Shown: positions 48,370 through 58,134, counted from the first letter of the stretch. The stretch: 64,000 nucleotides of DNA from Coriobacteriaceae bacterium (GCA_902363125.1 CABIZD010000006.1:1-64000); one strand, 5' to 3'. Translations and numbers: made by a program. Notes: a model not told the origin generated them from the sequence alone.

Positions 48370-48416
48370 GGGGCCAGGTTAATCTGCACCGACCTGGTGC
48401 AAACAAACCTGTCCCC
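48370..48416. repeat. 47-bp palindromic repeat, second complete copy
   Basis: GGGGCCAGGT/ACCTGTCCCC arms, 27-nt interior with GCACC/GGTGC. A GTCCCC/AAGGAACG half-unit follows at 48434-48478. Nothing else is seen in the 48349-48691 gap except the PTS leader. Confidence 0.85.
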
Positions 48417-48603
48417 AATGCACCAGAGCAAGGAGTGTCCCCGGGTGCCGGCAGAAAAGGAACGTCCCTAAGTACCGCATAAATACCGTTTATCGGAGAA
48501 AAAATACCGTTCGCCGGTCATAATGATTGTTCCGGCTTTGGGCTTGTCTACAATAACCCCCGTAAAAGAAATGCGGAGGGTTACCGAGTCCCCTCGGACG
48601 TGG

Positions 48604-48666
48604 GCCTAACCAAAGTCTTTGATCGCGAGCGTCTCAATGGGCGCATTCGATTGATTTTGGTTGGGC
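48604..48666 (+). promoter_or_regulatory. Structured leader upstream of the alpha-glucoside PTS operon
   Basis: GCCTAACCAAAGTC (48604-48617) pairs with GATTTTGGTTGGGC (48653-48666) at 12 of 14 positions. Just before it a small CCGAG-TCCC-CTCGG hairpin sits within GGTTA/TAACC. A BglG/LicT-type antiterminator is encoded in the operon, so this region may hold its RNA target, but no terminator T-run is seen. Confidence 0.4.
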
Positions 48667-48691
48667 TATATTTATGAAGGGACATGTCACC

Positions 48692-49204
48692 ATGGGTTTC
48701 TTTTCTCGCCTAATGGGTGGCTCGGATAAGCAGACGACTGCGGCTTCCGAGTTCGAAATCCTCGCTCCCGTTTCCGGCGAGCTTGTTCATCTAGAAAATA
48801 CCAATGACCCCGCTTTTAGCAGCCGTGCAGTGGGCGATGGCGTTGCCGTGGTTCCCCAAGAGGGAACGGTGTGCGCTCCTGTTTCCGGCACCGTCGCGGC
48901 GCTGTTTCCGACTGAGCACGCGCTGGGCATCATGTCCGACGACAGCTCTGCTCAGGTGATGCTGCATATCGGAATCGACACTGTTAAACTTGAGGGCAAG
49001 GGCTTCCATGCGCTTGTTGCCCAGGGTGATCACGTTGACGCGGGCCAGCCCCTCGTCGAGGTCGATTTCGACGTGGTCCGCGCCGCCGGCTTCGATCCCA
49101 CGGTCTTCGTTATCGTGTGCGAGCGCTCGGAGAACTCGACTCTTCGTGAGCATGCTTCCGGCCCTGTTGCTGTTAAAGAGCCTGTCGTCTGGCTTTCCGA
49201 GTAA
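48692..49204 (+). CDS. PTS EIIA, glucose family
   Basis: 170 residues from ATG 48692 (GAAGGGA upstream; ATG 48674 in frame is less likely). PTS EIIA-Glc fold with both key histidines H76 (TEHALGI) and H92 (VMLHIGID), H92 being the phosphorylated one. Free-standing here; it probably supplies the EIICB of the same cluster and possibly murP. First gene of the four-gene set. Confidence 0.92.
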   Translation: MGFFSRLMGGSDKQTTAASEFEILAPVSGELVHLENTNDPAFSSRAVGDGVAVVPQEGTVCAPVSGTVAALFPTEHALGIMSDDSSAQVMLHIGIDTVKLEGKGFHALVAQGDHVDAGQPLVEVDFDVVRAAGFDPTVFVIVCERSENSTLREHASGPVAVKEPVVWLSE

Positions 49205-49210
49205 ATTCTT

Positions 49211-50077
49211 GTGGTGGGTACCGTGGTTATCAAGCGAGTTTTTAACAACAACGTCGCAATGGTCACTTCGGACGATGGCTCCGAGCTCATCGTCATCGGT
49301 CGAGGCCTCTGCTTTGGCCGTCATGCCGGCGATGCCATCGACGAGGCGTCGATCGAAAAGACCTACGCGTTGCAGGAGGGAACTTCTCAGGATTCGCGTA
49401 CGATTGACCGCTTGGCACATCTTTTGGAGTCCATCCCCACCGTCAACCTCGTGATTGCCGAGGACATTGTTCAGATGCTCCGTCGAGAGCTCAATGTTGA
49501 TATCAACGACAAGATTCTCATTGCTCTCGCAGACCATATCAGCCTTGCTTTGGAGCGCGAGCGCAAGGGCGTCTCCTGTGAGAATCCGTTGCTGCTCGAG
49601 ATCCAGCAGTTCTATCGCAAGGAGTATGCACTTGCGGGCCGTGCGCTGCAGATTATCAAGGAGTATATGGGCATTCAGATGAGCGAAGAAGAGCAGGGTT
49701 TCATTACGCTGCATATCGTCAACGCCACCATGCCGCAACGCTCCGATCGTTTGATTGTTTCGGTCCAGCTTGTTCGCGACGTGCTCGCGATTGTTTCCAA
49801 GCGCTATGCTACGACCCTCGATGACACCTCGCTGCCTTACGAACGTTTCGTTCGTCACCTGCAGTTTTTCGCACAGCGAGCGCTCGATCCTACGGCAGGG
49901 CAAATCAACGGAGACGCGCTGTTCCGAATCGATGAAACGGCGTATCCGTGCGCATTCTCGTGCGCGGACGCCATAGCCGCCCACTTGTCGTCTACCTATA
50001 ACGTTGTCGTTACCGATGCTGAGAAGAGTTATCTCGCATATCACATTGTTAACCTGCTTGGAGAACCTGGTCTCTAG
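49211..50077 (+). CDS. BglG/LicT-family transcriptional antiterminator
   Basis: 288 residues if started at GTG 49211; GTG 49223 (VIKRVFNNNVAMV) matches the family start better but has no strong site. Order: RNA-binding CAT domain (residues 1-60), PRD1 (with H in IALADHISLAL) and PRD2 (with H in LHIVNATMP). It prevents termination when its sugar is present and PTS phosphorylation changes. Lies between EIIA and EIICB. Confidence 0.9.
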   Translation: MVGTVVIKRVFNNNVAMVTSDDGSELIVIGRGLCFGRHAGDAIDEASIEKTYALQEGTSQDSRTIDRLAHLLESIPTVNLVIAEDIVQMLRRELNVDINDKILIALADHISLALERERKGVSCENPLLLEIQQFYRKEYALAGRALQIIKEYMGIQMSEEEQGFITLHIVNATMPQRSDRLIVSVQLVRDVLAIVSKRYATTLDDTSLPYERFVRHLQFFAQRALDPTAGQINGDALFRIDETAYPCAFSCADAIAAHLSSTYNVVVTDAEKSYLAYHIVNLLGEPGL

Positions 50078-50176
50078 GCATAACGTGCCCACACATCGAT
50101 TGATATAAGGCAAGGCTCACGGTCTTGTCCAGGGCACATCTGTCTTAATTTGCGGAAAAGGAAGGGGAGTACCGCT

Positions 50177-51793
50177 ATGACCGCAAAAAAGAAGTTCAAT
50201 TTCAAAGCGCCGTTGGAGGTGTTCGCGAAGTCGATCGTTCAGCCGATGATGTATCTCTCGGTTGCCGGCATCCTGCTCATCGTGGGCATCATTCTGACCA
50301 ACAAGACCATCTGCGCTTTGGTCCCCGTACTGGGCTCCGGTCCGTTCCAGCTTGTGGGCGCCGTTGTCTATCAGTCGCTGATGTTTATCATCAACAACCT
50401 CTCGATTCTGTTCTGCGTGGGCATCGCCGGCGCCATGGCAAAGAAGAACAAGGGCCATGCTTCGCTGATTGCCCTGATGTCGTTCTTCCTGTTCCTGCAG
50501 GCTAACAACATCGTGCTCAACGCCACCGGCTCTCTTGCCGATGCGAGCGGCATGCTCGGTCTTACCGGAACCGGCCAGGCCACCGTTATGGGCATTCAGG
50601 TGCTCGATACCGGCGTGTTCGGCGGCATCATCCTTGGTTGCATCACCGGTGCCGTGTTCAACAAGTACTCGAACAAGCAGTTCCCCATTGCCCTTTCGAT
50701 GTTCTCGGGCGTCCGCTTCCCGTTCCTGATTATGATCATCATTTCCTGGATCATGGGCGCTGGCTTCTGCATCGTTTGGCCTCCGGTTCAGGGTGCCATC
50801 TCCTCCGTTGCCGGCATCATTAAGGAGTCGGGCAACATCGGTCTGTTTATCTACGGCATGCTCAACAAGCTGCTCGTTCCCACCGGTCTGCACCACCTCA
50901 TCTACACCCCGTTCCAGTTCTCCGATGTGGGTGGCACCCTGACGCTGGGTGATCAGGTTATTGCCGGCGCCTATCCCATCCGTGTTGCCGAGATGGCAAT
51001 GACGGGTCAGCCCTTCTCCGATAGTACGTATTTCAACAGCTACACCTTCAACAACCTGTGGCCCTACATCGGTATCGGTCTCGCCTTTATCGTCACCGCT
51101 TACAAGGGGAACAAGGATAAGACCAAGGCCGTTATTATCCCGCTGATCATCACCGCCGTGCTCTCCTGCGTGACCGAGCCCATGGACTTCCTCTTTGTCT
51201 TTGCCGCTCCCGTGCTCTTTGTCGTTCACTCGGTTCTTTCCGGCATCTTCCTGGTCCTGCTCAAGGTCCTCTCCGTGCCCGCTTCGACTGCAGGCGGCAT
51301 CATCAACATCGTGGTTTCCAACCTGGTCCTCGGTGTCGATAAGACCAACTGGCCGGTTATGCTGGTGCTTGGAGTCGTCAACGCCGCTCTGTACTTCTTC
51401 CTCTTCACCTTCCTTATCAAGAAGCTCAACCTCCACACGCCTGGTCGCGAGGAAGAGTCCGAGCTTGCCGAGTCCGTTGCCGAGGGCGAGGCCGCCGCGT
51501 CTGTCGCGGTGAAGCAGGGCGCTGTTGCCGCGGCTCCCGCAGAGGGCGTCGATGCAGGTATTGCCGACCTGGTCGCAGGTCTTGGTGGCAAGGACAACAT
51601 CGAGGAGCTCGAGAACTGCTTTACGCGTCTCCGCGTGAACGTTAAGAACCCGGACCTCATCAATGAGGACCTCATCAACCACGTGCCCAACAGCGGCATC
51701 AACCGCAACGGCAATAATATCCAGATCATCTTTGGCATGAAGGTCGCCGAGATGCGCGACAAGGTCGAAAACGCAATTGAGAAGGAGCAGTAA
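50177..51793 (+). CDS. PTS EIICB, alpha-glucoside type
   Basis: 538 residues from ATG 50177 (GAAGGGGAG upstream). EIIC comes first with about ten helices (VFAKSIVQPMMYLSVAGILL through LGVVNAALYFFLFTFLIKK), then a 60-residue Ala/Glu linker, then EIIB with phosphorylated C481 in ENCFTRLRV. No EIIA domain. The substrate is inferred from the next gene as maltose or another alpha-glucoside. Stop is 3 nt before that gene. Confidence 0.92.
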   Translation: MTAKKKFNFKAPLEVFAKSIVQPMMYLSVAGILLIVGIILTNKTICALVPVLGSGPFQLVGAVVYQSLMFIINNLSILFCVGIAGAMAKKNKGHASLIALMSFFLFLQANNIVLNATGSLADASGMLGLTGTGQATVMGIQVLDTGVFGGIILGCITGAVFNKYSNKQFPIALSMFSGVRFPFLIMIIISWIMGAGFCIVWPPVQGAISSVAGIIKESGNIGLFIYGMLNKLLVPTGLHHLIYTPFQFSDVGGTLTLGDQVIAGAYPIRVAEMAMTGQPFSDSTYFNSYTFNNLWPYIGIGLAFIVTAYKGNKDKTKAVIIPLIITAVLSCVTEPMDFLFVFAAPVLFVVHSVLSGIFLVLLKVLSVPASTAGGIINIVVSNLVLGVDKTNWPVMLVLGVVNAALYFFLFTFLIKKLNLHTPGREEESELAESVAEGEAAASVAVKQGAVAAAPAEGVDAGIADLVAGLGGKDNIEELENCFTRLRVNVKNPDLINEDLINHVPNSGINRNGNNIQIIFGMKVAEMRDKVENAIEKEQ

Positions 51794-51796
51794 ACA

Positions 51797-53179
51797 ATGA
51801 TCATTACTCTGTGTGGTGGCGGATCCACCTTTACCCCCGGCATCGTCAAGTCCATCGCCCTGCGCAAGGACGAGCTCGACGTTGAAGAGATTCGTCTGTA
51901 CGACATCAACGAGGAGCGCCAGCGCAAGATCGGCGTGCTCGTGGACTGGATTTTGCACGAGGACCTCGGCCTGGACATCAAGCTCACGGTGACCACCGAC
52001 AAAAAGACGGCTTTTACCGACGCGAGCTTCGTGTTTGCCCAGATGCGCGTGGGCGGCTACGCCATGCGCGAGCAGGACGAGAAGATTCCGCTGCGTCACG
52101 GCTGCGTGGGCCAGGAGACTTGCGGTTGCGGCGGCCTTGCCTACGGCATGCGCACCATCTTCCCCATGGTCGAGCTGATCGATGACGTTGAGAAGTACGC
52201 CAAGAAGGACTACTGGATTCTCAACTACTCCAACCCTGCCGCCATCGTCTCCGAGGGCTGCCGCGTGCTGCGTCCCAACGCTCGTATCATCAACATCTGC
52301 GACATGCCGATCGCGATCATCGACGTGGTTTGCGCCGCGCTCGATATCGACAAGAAGGATGTCGAGTACGATTACTTTGGCCTCAACCACTTTGGTTGGT
52401 TCACCTCGATCCGCCACAAGGGCGAGGAGGTGCTCCCGCAGCTGCGCGAGTACATCAAGGAGCATGAGATTCTGCTGCCCGACTCTTACCTCAAGGGCAT
52501 GGGCTCGCTCATGGCAAAGAAGCCCGAGGAGGCCGTCGACGAGCACCCCGAGCAGAACCGCCACACCAAGGGCAGCTGGTACTACGTCTGGAAGGGCGAG
52601 TACGAGATCATGGAGTGCTTCCCGGAGTACCTGCCCAACACGTATCTGAACTACTACCTGCAGCAGAAGGAGTTCGTCGAGCACTCCAACCCCGAGCGCA
52701 CCCGTGCTAACGAGGTTGAGGAGACGCGTGAGAAGAACCTCTTTGATGGTATCGACCATTACGAGAAGACGGGCGAGATCGACGAGAGCACGTTCTATGC
52801 GGGCAGCCACGGCGACTGGATTGCCGATCTGGCTATCGCTCTGAAGAACGACACCAAGCAGCGCTTCCTGGTCATTTGCGAGAACAAGGGCGCCATCCCC
52901 AACATGCCCTACGACGCTATGGTCGAGCTGCCTGCCTACATTGGCAAGAACGGCCCCGAGGTCATCAGCCGCGACAACATTCCGCTGTTCCAGCAGGGCC
53001 TCATGATGCAGCAGCTGAACTCCGAGAAGCTCATTGTCGAGGCTACGATCGAGGGTTCGTACGAGAAGGCGCTTAAGGCCTTTACGCTCAACAAGACCGT
53101 GCCGTCGATGAAGGTCGCCAAGGAGGTTCTCGACGACATGATCGAGGCCAACAAGGGTTACTGGCCCGAGCTTAAGTAA
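51797..53179 (+). CDS. GH4 6-phospho-alpha-glucosidase
   Basis: 460 residues. GH4 family with NAD fold at the N terminus (ITLCGGGSTFTPG). The metal-site pair C168 in CDMP and H198 in GLNHFGW is intact; CDMP is the motif associated with phospho-alpha-glucosidases, while CNVP marks the beta type. NSNPA-type NYSNPAAI and the HGCVGQETCGCGG loop are present. Acts on alpha-glucoside 6-phosphate imported by the preceding EIICB. Needs NAD and Mn2+ as family knowledge. Confidence 0.93.
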   Translation: MIITLCGGGSTFTPGIVKSIALRKDELDVEEIRLYDINEERQRKIGVLVDWILHEDLGLDIKLTVTTDKKTAFTDASFVFAQMRVGGYAMREQDEKIPLRHGCVGQETCGCGGLAYGMRTIFPMVELIDDVEKYAKKDYWILNYSNPAAIVSEGCRVLRPNARIINICDMPIAIIDVVCAALDIDKKDVEYDYFGLNHFGWFTSIRHKGEEVLPQLREYIKEHEILLPDSYLKGMGSLMAKKPEEAVDEHPEQNRHTKGSWYYVWKGEYEIMECFPEYLPNTYLNYYLQQKEFVEHSNPERTRANEVEETREKNLFDGIDHYEKTGEIDESTFYAGSHGDWIADLAIALKNDTKQRFLVICENKGAIPNMPYDAMVELPAYIGKNGPEVISRDNIPLFQQGLMMQQLNSEKLIVEATIEGSYEKALKAFTLNKTVPSMKVAKEVLDDMIEANKGYWPELK

Positions 53180-53212
53180 AAGCAACAGGGTCGCTGGCCG
53201 CATGCCTGAAGC

Positions 53213-53248
53213 AATGCCCCGCCCACGTGATTGCGTGGGCGGGGCATT
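53213..53248 (+). terminator. PTS operon terminator
   Basis: Perfect 15-bp stem AATGCCCCGCCCACG/CGTGGGCGGGGCATT, followed by a short GTCGTTTGG run. Confidence 0.85.
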
Positions 53249-53435
53249 GTCGTTTGGTAACGCGTTTTATCAAATATGGCATTTATCTGCGATAATGTTC
53301 ATTTTCACCGCTGATGGTGACATTTCATACCGCCTGCCGAACTGCGTGGAGACCTAACAACTTTTTAGGTCAGTGTTGTGCGTGTAGCAATTTCGCCCGG
53401 CCTCGCCTCCGGGCTGCCATGTGAGAGGGGATCTT

Positions 53436-55268
53436 ATGGCTCGACTGCACGTAATGGAACGCAGCCACGCTCAGGCCGTCATGGACGACCTGCACGATGC
53501 ACTCGGACGTCGTCTGGCGGTGAGTTCACTCGCCCCGTGCCCCGTCGAGTTTACGGCGGCGCTCGTCAACCTGTGCTCCACCCAGAGCTGCGGCAAGTGC
53601 ACGCCCTGCCGCGTGGGCCTGAGCGCGCTGAGCGACCTGCTCGCCGATGTGCTCGAGGGCCGCGCCGACGAGTCCACGCTCAACTTGATTGAGCGCACGG
53701 CCCGCACCATCTACCTTTCGAGCGACTGCGCCATCGGCTACGAAGCTGGCGCCATGGCACTCACGGCCATTCGCGGCTTCCGCGACGATTTTGAGCACCA
53801 CATCCGCGAGCACTCCTGCGGCTTTGACCGCGAGGCTCGCGTCCCGTGTGTCTCGGGCTGCCCGGCGCACGTCGACATTCCTGGTTACATCTCGCTCGTC
53901 GAGGCAGGCCGTTATGCCGACGCCGTCAAGGTCATCCGCAAGAACAACCCGCTACCGCTCGTCTGTGGTCTGGTGTGCGAGCATCCCTGCGAGATGCATT
54001 GCCGCCGTGGCATGGTCGACGACCCCATGAACATCCTCGCCCTCAAGCGTTTTGCCGTTGAGCATAGCGACCTCAACGACCACAAGCCACATGTAGTGGA
54101 CAACACCGGTAAGCGCGTCGCCGTGATCGGCGGCGGCCCGGCCGGCCTTTCCTGTGCCTACTACCTGGCCGTGATGGGCCACAAGGTGACCATTTTTGAG
54201 CAGCGCCACCACTTGGGCGGCATGCTGCGCTACGGCATCCCCAGCTATCGTCTGCCGCGCGAGCGCCTGCAGGCCGAGATCGACTGGATCTTGAGCGCCG
54301 GCATCGACGTGGAGCTCGACCACTCCGTGAGCGGCGAGGAGCTCGCCCGTCTGCGCGACGAGTTCGATGCCGTCTACCTGGCCATCGGTGCCCACAGTGA
54401 CAAGAAGCTCGGCCTTCCGGGTGAAGAGGCGCCCGGCGTGGAATCGGCCGTCAAGATGCTGCGCGCCATCGGCGATGACGAGCTGCCCGACCTGAGCGGC
54501 CAGCGCGTGTGCGTCATCGGCGGCGGCAACGTTGCCATGGACGTGGCACGCTCCGCCGTGCGCTGCGGTGCCGAAAAGGTAAGCATCGTCTACCGCCGTC
54601 GCATCTGCGATATGACGGCCCAGGACGCCGAAATCGCCGGCGCCCAGGCCGAGGGTTGCGAGGTTCTGGAGCTCACGGCGCCGCTCGCCATCGAGACGGG
54701 CGAAGATGGTCGCGTGAGCGGCCTGCGCGTGCAACCGCAGATTATCGGCGAGCCTCGCCGTGGGCGTCCGGCCCCGCGTGCCGCAGCCACGCCCGAGCGC
54801 GTCATTCCCTGCGAGCGCGTGTTTGTGGCCATTGGCCAGGACATCGATTCCAAGCCGTTTGAGGACATGGGCATCGCCTGCAAGTGGGGTCGCGTCGTTA
54901 CCGATTCGGACGGCGCCGTGCCCAACTTCGATGGCCTCTTTAGCGGCGGCGACTGCCAGACCGGTCCCGCCACCGTCATCCGTGCCATCAACGCCGGCCG
55001 CGTGGCTTCGGCAAACATCGACCGCTACCTGGGCTTTGACCACAAGATCAAGCTCGACGTGGAGCTGCCGACCGTGCAGTTTAAGGGCAAGCACGAGTGC
55101 GGCCGCTGCGAGCTGGGCGAGCGCGAGGCCGGCGAGCGCATTCACGATTGGAATCTGGTCGAGCAGGGTCTCACCGAGGAGGAGGCGCGCCAGGAGGCGA
55201 GCCGCTGCCTGCGCTGCGACCACTTTGGCTTTGGCGCGTTCCGCGGAGGGAGGAACCTGGAATGGTAG
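53436..55268 (+). CDS. NuoF-like iron-sulfur segment fused to GltD-like flavoprotein
   Basis: 610 residues from ATG 53436 (GAGGGG upstream). Residues 1-130 hold only the 4Fe-4S tail of NuoF (CGKCTPCRVG), without its NADH/FMN domain. From about 140 a GltD/NfnB-like flavoprotein follows: CVSGCPAHVDIPG cluster, FAD motif VAVIGGGPAGLSCAYYLA, NAD(P)H motif VCVIGGGNVAMDVARSAV and GQDIDSKPFE. C-terminal CGRCELGE and CLRCDHFG add ligands. Directly coupled to the hydrogenase (ATG 7 nt inside its end). Probably links NAD(P)H oxidation to H2 evolution. Confidence 0.85.
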   Translation: MARLHVMERSHAQAVMDDLHDALGRRLAVSSLAPCPVEFTAALVNLCSTQSCGKCTPCRVGLSALSDLLADVLEGRADESTLNLIERTARTIYLSSDCAIGYEAGAMALTAIRGFRDDFEHHIREHSCGFDREARVPCVSGCPAHVDIPGYISLVEAGRYADAVKVIRKNNPLPLVCGLVCEHPCEMHCRRGMVDDPMNILALKRFAVEHSDLNDHKPHVVDNTGKRVAVIGGGPAGLSCAYYLAVMGHKVTIFEQRHHLGGMLRYGIPSYRLPRERLQAEIDWILSAGIDVELDHSVSGEELARLRDEFDAVYLAIGAHSDKKLGLPGEEAPGVESAVKMLRAIGDDELPDLSGQRVCVIGGGNVAMDVARSAVRCGAEKVSIVYRRRICDMTAQDAEIAGAQAEGCEVLELTAPLAIETGEDGRVSGLRVQPQIIGEPRRGRPAPRAAATPERVIPCERVFVAIGQDIDSKPFEDMGIACKWGRVVTDSDGAVPNFDGLFSGGDCQTGPATVIRAINAGRVASANIDRYLGFDHKIKLDVELPTVQFKGKHECGRCELGEREAGERIHDWNLVEQGLTEEEARQEASRCLRCDHFGFGAFRGGRNLEW

Positions 55269-57073
55269 AGCTCAACAAAACCACCGTCGGCGACAACAGC
55301 GAAAACGGAGCGCACAACATGGTCAAGCTCACTATCGATAATTGCGAGGTCGTGGTGCCCGAGCACACCACGATCCTGGACGCGGCCAAGTCCGTCGGCA
55401 TCCAGATTCCCACCCTGTGCTACCTGCGCGATCTGAACGAGATCGGCGGCTGCCGCGTGTGCGTGGTCGAGGTTGAGGGCTGCGACCAGCTGGTTGCCGC
55501 CTGCAACAACTACGTGCTCGATGGCATGGTGGTCCACACCAACAGCCCCAAGGCCCGCGAGGCGCGCCGCACCAACGTGCAGCTGCTGCTTTCGCAGCAC
55601 GATTCACGCTGCACGAGCTGTGTGCGCAGCGGTAACTGCAACCTGCAGACCATTGCCAACGACCTGGGCATTTTCTATCTGCCGTATCAAAGGCATTTGG
55701 CGGGCGAGGGCTGGGATTTCGATTTCCCCATCATCCGCGAAAACGACAAGTGCATTAAATGCATGCGCTGCATCAAGGTGTGCGAGAGCGTACAGGGCCT
55801 AGGGATTTGGGACCTGACCAACCGCGCCACGCATACCGCCGTGGGCACCCGCGGGCGCGTGCCGATCGGCAAGACCGATTGCGTCGCGTGCGGCCAGTGC
55901 ATCACGCATTGCCCGACGGGTGCGCTGCGCGAGCGCGACGACACTGAGACCGTGTTTGACGCGCTCGCTAATCCCGACAAGATCGTGCTGGTGCAGATCG
56001 CGCCGGCCGTGCGTAGTGCTTGGGGCGAGGAGCTCGGCATTCCGCGCGAGGAGGCAACCGTCGAGCGTCTGGCTTGCGCGCTGCGCCGCGTAGGCTTTGA
56101 GTATGTGTTCGATACCGATTTCTCGGCCGACCTCACCATTATGGAGGAGGGCTCCGAGCTGCTCGAGCGCCTGGGCGCCGCCGCTAAGGGTGAGGGCGAC
56201 AGCCGCGGCTGGCCCATGTTTACGAGCTGCTGCCCGGGCTGGGTGCGCTTTGTGAAGGCACGTTACCCCGAGTTTGTCGACAGCCTGTCCACGTCAAAGT
56301 CGCCGCAGCAGATGTTCGGCGCTATCGCCAAGACCTACTACGCCAAGGTGCTGGGCGTGGAGCCCGAGCGTCTGTTCGTGGTGTCCGTTATGCCATGCAC
56401 GGCCAAGAAGGCCGAGTGTGCGCTGCCGAGCATGATGGGCGAGGGCGGCGCGCCCGACGTGGACGTTGCGCTGACGGTGCGCGAGATGGTGCGCATGATC
56501 CGCGCGAGCCACGTGAGCGTTGACACGCTGGTCGAGGAGCCGCTCGATACGCCGTTGGGCTTTGGCACGGGCGCGGGTGTGATCTTTGGCGCCACGGGCG
56601 GCGTGATGGAGGCCGCCGTGCGCTCGGCATATTACCTGGTGACGGGCAAGAACCCGGATGCCGACTTCTTCACTGACGTGCGCGGACTCGAGGGCTGGAA
56701 GGAGGCCGTGGCCGATATCGACGGTACCAAGGTGCGCGTCGCCGTGGCGCACGGGCTGGGCAACGCCGCCCGTCTGCTCGACGCGATTCGCGACGGCCGT
56801 GTGAGATATGACTTTGTTGAGGTCATGGCGTGCCCGGGCGGCTGCGTCGGTGGCGGCGGTCAGCCCATCCACGACGGCTGCGAGCTGGCGGCTGAGCGTG
56901 GCCAGGTGCTGTGGAGCCTGGATGCGAAGGCGGACATTCGTTTCTCGCACGAGAATCCCGATGTCCAGGCGTGCTACCGCGAGTTCTTAGGCGAGCCGCT
57001 CTCGCCACTGGCCGAGGAGCTGCTGCATACCGACCATCACGCATGGACGATGCCTAACGAGGGGACATGCTAG
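55262..57073 (+). CDS. [FeFe] hydrogenase with NuoG-like N-terminus
   Basis: 603 residues from ATG 55262 (GGAGG upstream; ATG 55320 also possible). Order: 2Fe-2S domain (CYLRDLNEIGGCRVC, C in DQLVAAC), His-Cys cluster (HDSRCTSCVRSGNC), two 4Fe-4S (CIKCMRCIKVCE, CVACGQCITHCPTG), then the H-cluster with L1 TSCCPGW, L2 MPCTAKKAE and L3 MACPGGCVGGGGQP. All three are intact, so an active enzyme is expected. Hydrogenase maturation genes HydEFG are not in this window. Soluble, cytoplasmic. Confidence 0.94.
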   Translation: MVELNKTTVGDNSENGAHNMVKLTIDNCEVVVPEHTTILDAAKSVGIQIPTLCYLRDLNEIGGCRVCVVEVEGCDQLVAACNNYVLDGMVVHTNSPKAREARRTNVQLLLSQHDSRCTSCVRSGNCNLQTIANDLGIFYLPYQRHLAGEGWDFDFPIIRENDKCIKCMRCIKVCESVQGLGIWDLTNRATHTAVGTRGRVPIGKTDCVACGQCITHCPTGALRERDDTETVFDALANPDKIVLVQIAPAVRSAWGEELGIPREEATVERLACALRRVGFEYVFDTDFSADLTIMEEGSELLERLGAAAKGEGDSRGWPMFTSCCPGWVRFVKARYPEFVDSLSTSKSPQQMFGAIAKTYYAKVLGVEPERLFVVSVMPCTAKKAECALPSMMGEGGAPDVDVALTVREMVRMIRASHVSVDTLVEEPLDTPLGFGTGAGVIFGATGGVMEAAVRSAYYLVTGKNPDADFFTDVRGLEGWKEAVADIDGTKVRVAVAHGLGNAARLLDAIRDGRVRYDFVEVMACPGGCVGGGGQPIHDGCELAAERGQVLWSLDAKADIRFSHENPDVQACYREFLGEPLSPLAEELLHTDHHAWTMPNEGTC

Positions 57074-58131
57074 CGATGCGCGCGTTTGATTTTGAGATGT
57101 CGCGCCGGGGGTTTGCCTCGGCGCTCGCCGCGGGCGCCCTGTCACTTGCGCTCGCGGGCTGTGGCGGCGGGGCTGCCGGTGCCGGGTCCGCCGCGGGCTC
57201 GGTTGCCACGGACGGCGCCGGTGCTGCCGCAGAGCCGGTCGAGGTGCACGTCGCCTCGCTCAAGGGTCCGACGTCGATCGGTCTGGTGCAGTTTATGGAC
57301 CAGGCAGCCGATGGCGAGACGGACAATGAGTTCGACTTTGCGATCAACACTGCCGCCGACGAGATTGTGCCCAAGGTCATTCAGGGCGATATCGATATCG
57401 CCCTGGTGCCCGCCAACGTGGCGAGCGTGCTCTACAACAAGACCGAGGGCGCGGTGCAGGTCATCGACATCAACACGCTGGGCGTGCTGAACGTGGTGAC
57501 GGGCGACGCGAGTGTGGCCTCGTTTGGCGATCTGGCGGGCCATACCGTCTATATGACGGGCAAGGGCACCACGCCGGAGTACGTCATGAACTACCTGCTG
57601 GAGCGCGCGGGCTTGGCCGGTCAGGTGGCGCTCGAGTTTAAGAGCGAGCCTACCGAGGTGCTCTCGGCTCTGCTTGCCGACCCGACTGCCGTGGGCGTGC
57701 TACCCGAGCCGTTCAAGACGGCGGCCATCGCCAAGAGCGAGGGCAAGCTGTCGGCACCGGTGAGCCTGACCGATGTGTGGGACGAGCTGGCAGGAGACAC
57801 GGGCTCGCGCTTGCTGACGGGTGTGACCGTGGTGCGCCGTGCCTTTGCCGAGGAGCATCCCGAGGCCGTGGCGGAATTCCTGAGCTGCCATGTTGCGAGC
57901 GTTGAGGCCGTGAACGCGGCGCCGGCGGACTGGGCGCAGGCCGTGGTCGATGCGGGCATCGTGGATAACGCCACGATTGCCGAAAAGGCGATTCCCGGGT
58001 GCATGCTTGTCTGCCAGACAGGGAAGGATATGAAGGCCGCGCTCGGTGGGTACCTGAAGGTGCTGGCCGATGCGGACGCGAGCGCCGTGGGCAGCAAGCT
58101 CCCGGCTGATGATTTCTACTACATGGAGTAA
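57067..58131 (+). CDS. ABC substrate-binding lipoprotein (NMT1/THI5-like), Tat-type signal
   Basis: 354 residues, ATG 57067 overlapping the hydrogenase stop; ATG 57076 gives a slightly shorter chain with better spacing. The signal has a twin-arginine MSRRGFASAL and a lipobox LALAGC, so it is a Tat lipoprotein. The mature domain has the NMT1 fold (VEVHVASLKGPTSIGLVQFM, DIALVPANVASVLYN, GTTPEYVMNYLLERAG). Members bind thiamine precursors, sulfonates or nitrate-like compounds; ligand unknown. Next gene is its permease-ATPase. Confidence 0.88.
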   Translation: MLAMRAFDFEMSRRGFASALAAGALSLALAGCGGGAAGAGSAAGSVATDGAGAAAEPVEVHVASLKGPTSIGLVQFMDQAADGETDNEFDFAINTAADEIVPKVIQGDIDIALVPANVASVLYNKTEGAVQVIDINTLGVLNVVTGDASVASFGDLAGHTVYMTGKGTTPEYVMNYLLERAGLAGQVALEFKSEPTEVLSALLADPTAVGVLPEPFKTAAIAKSEGKLSAPVSLTDVWDELAGDTGSRLLTGVTVVRRAFAEEHPEAVAEFLSCHVASVEAVNAAPADWAQAVVDAGIVDNATIAEKAIPGCMLVCQTGKDMKAALGGYLKVLADADASAVGSKLPADDFYYME

Positions 58132-58134
58132 CCC

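Noticed and set aside
50117..53203. 1028-residue open frame antisense to EIICB and GH4
   Set aside because: It spans two well-identified genes and has no start site or domain.
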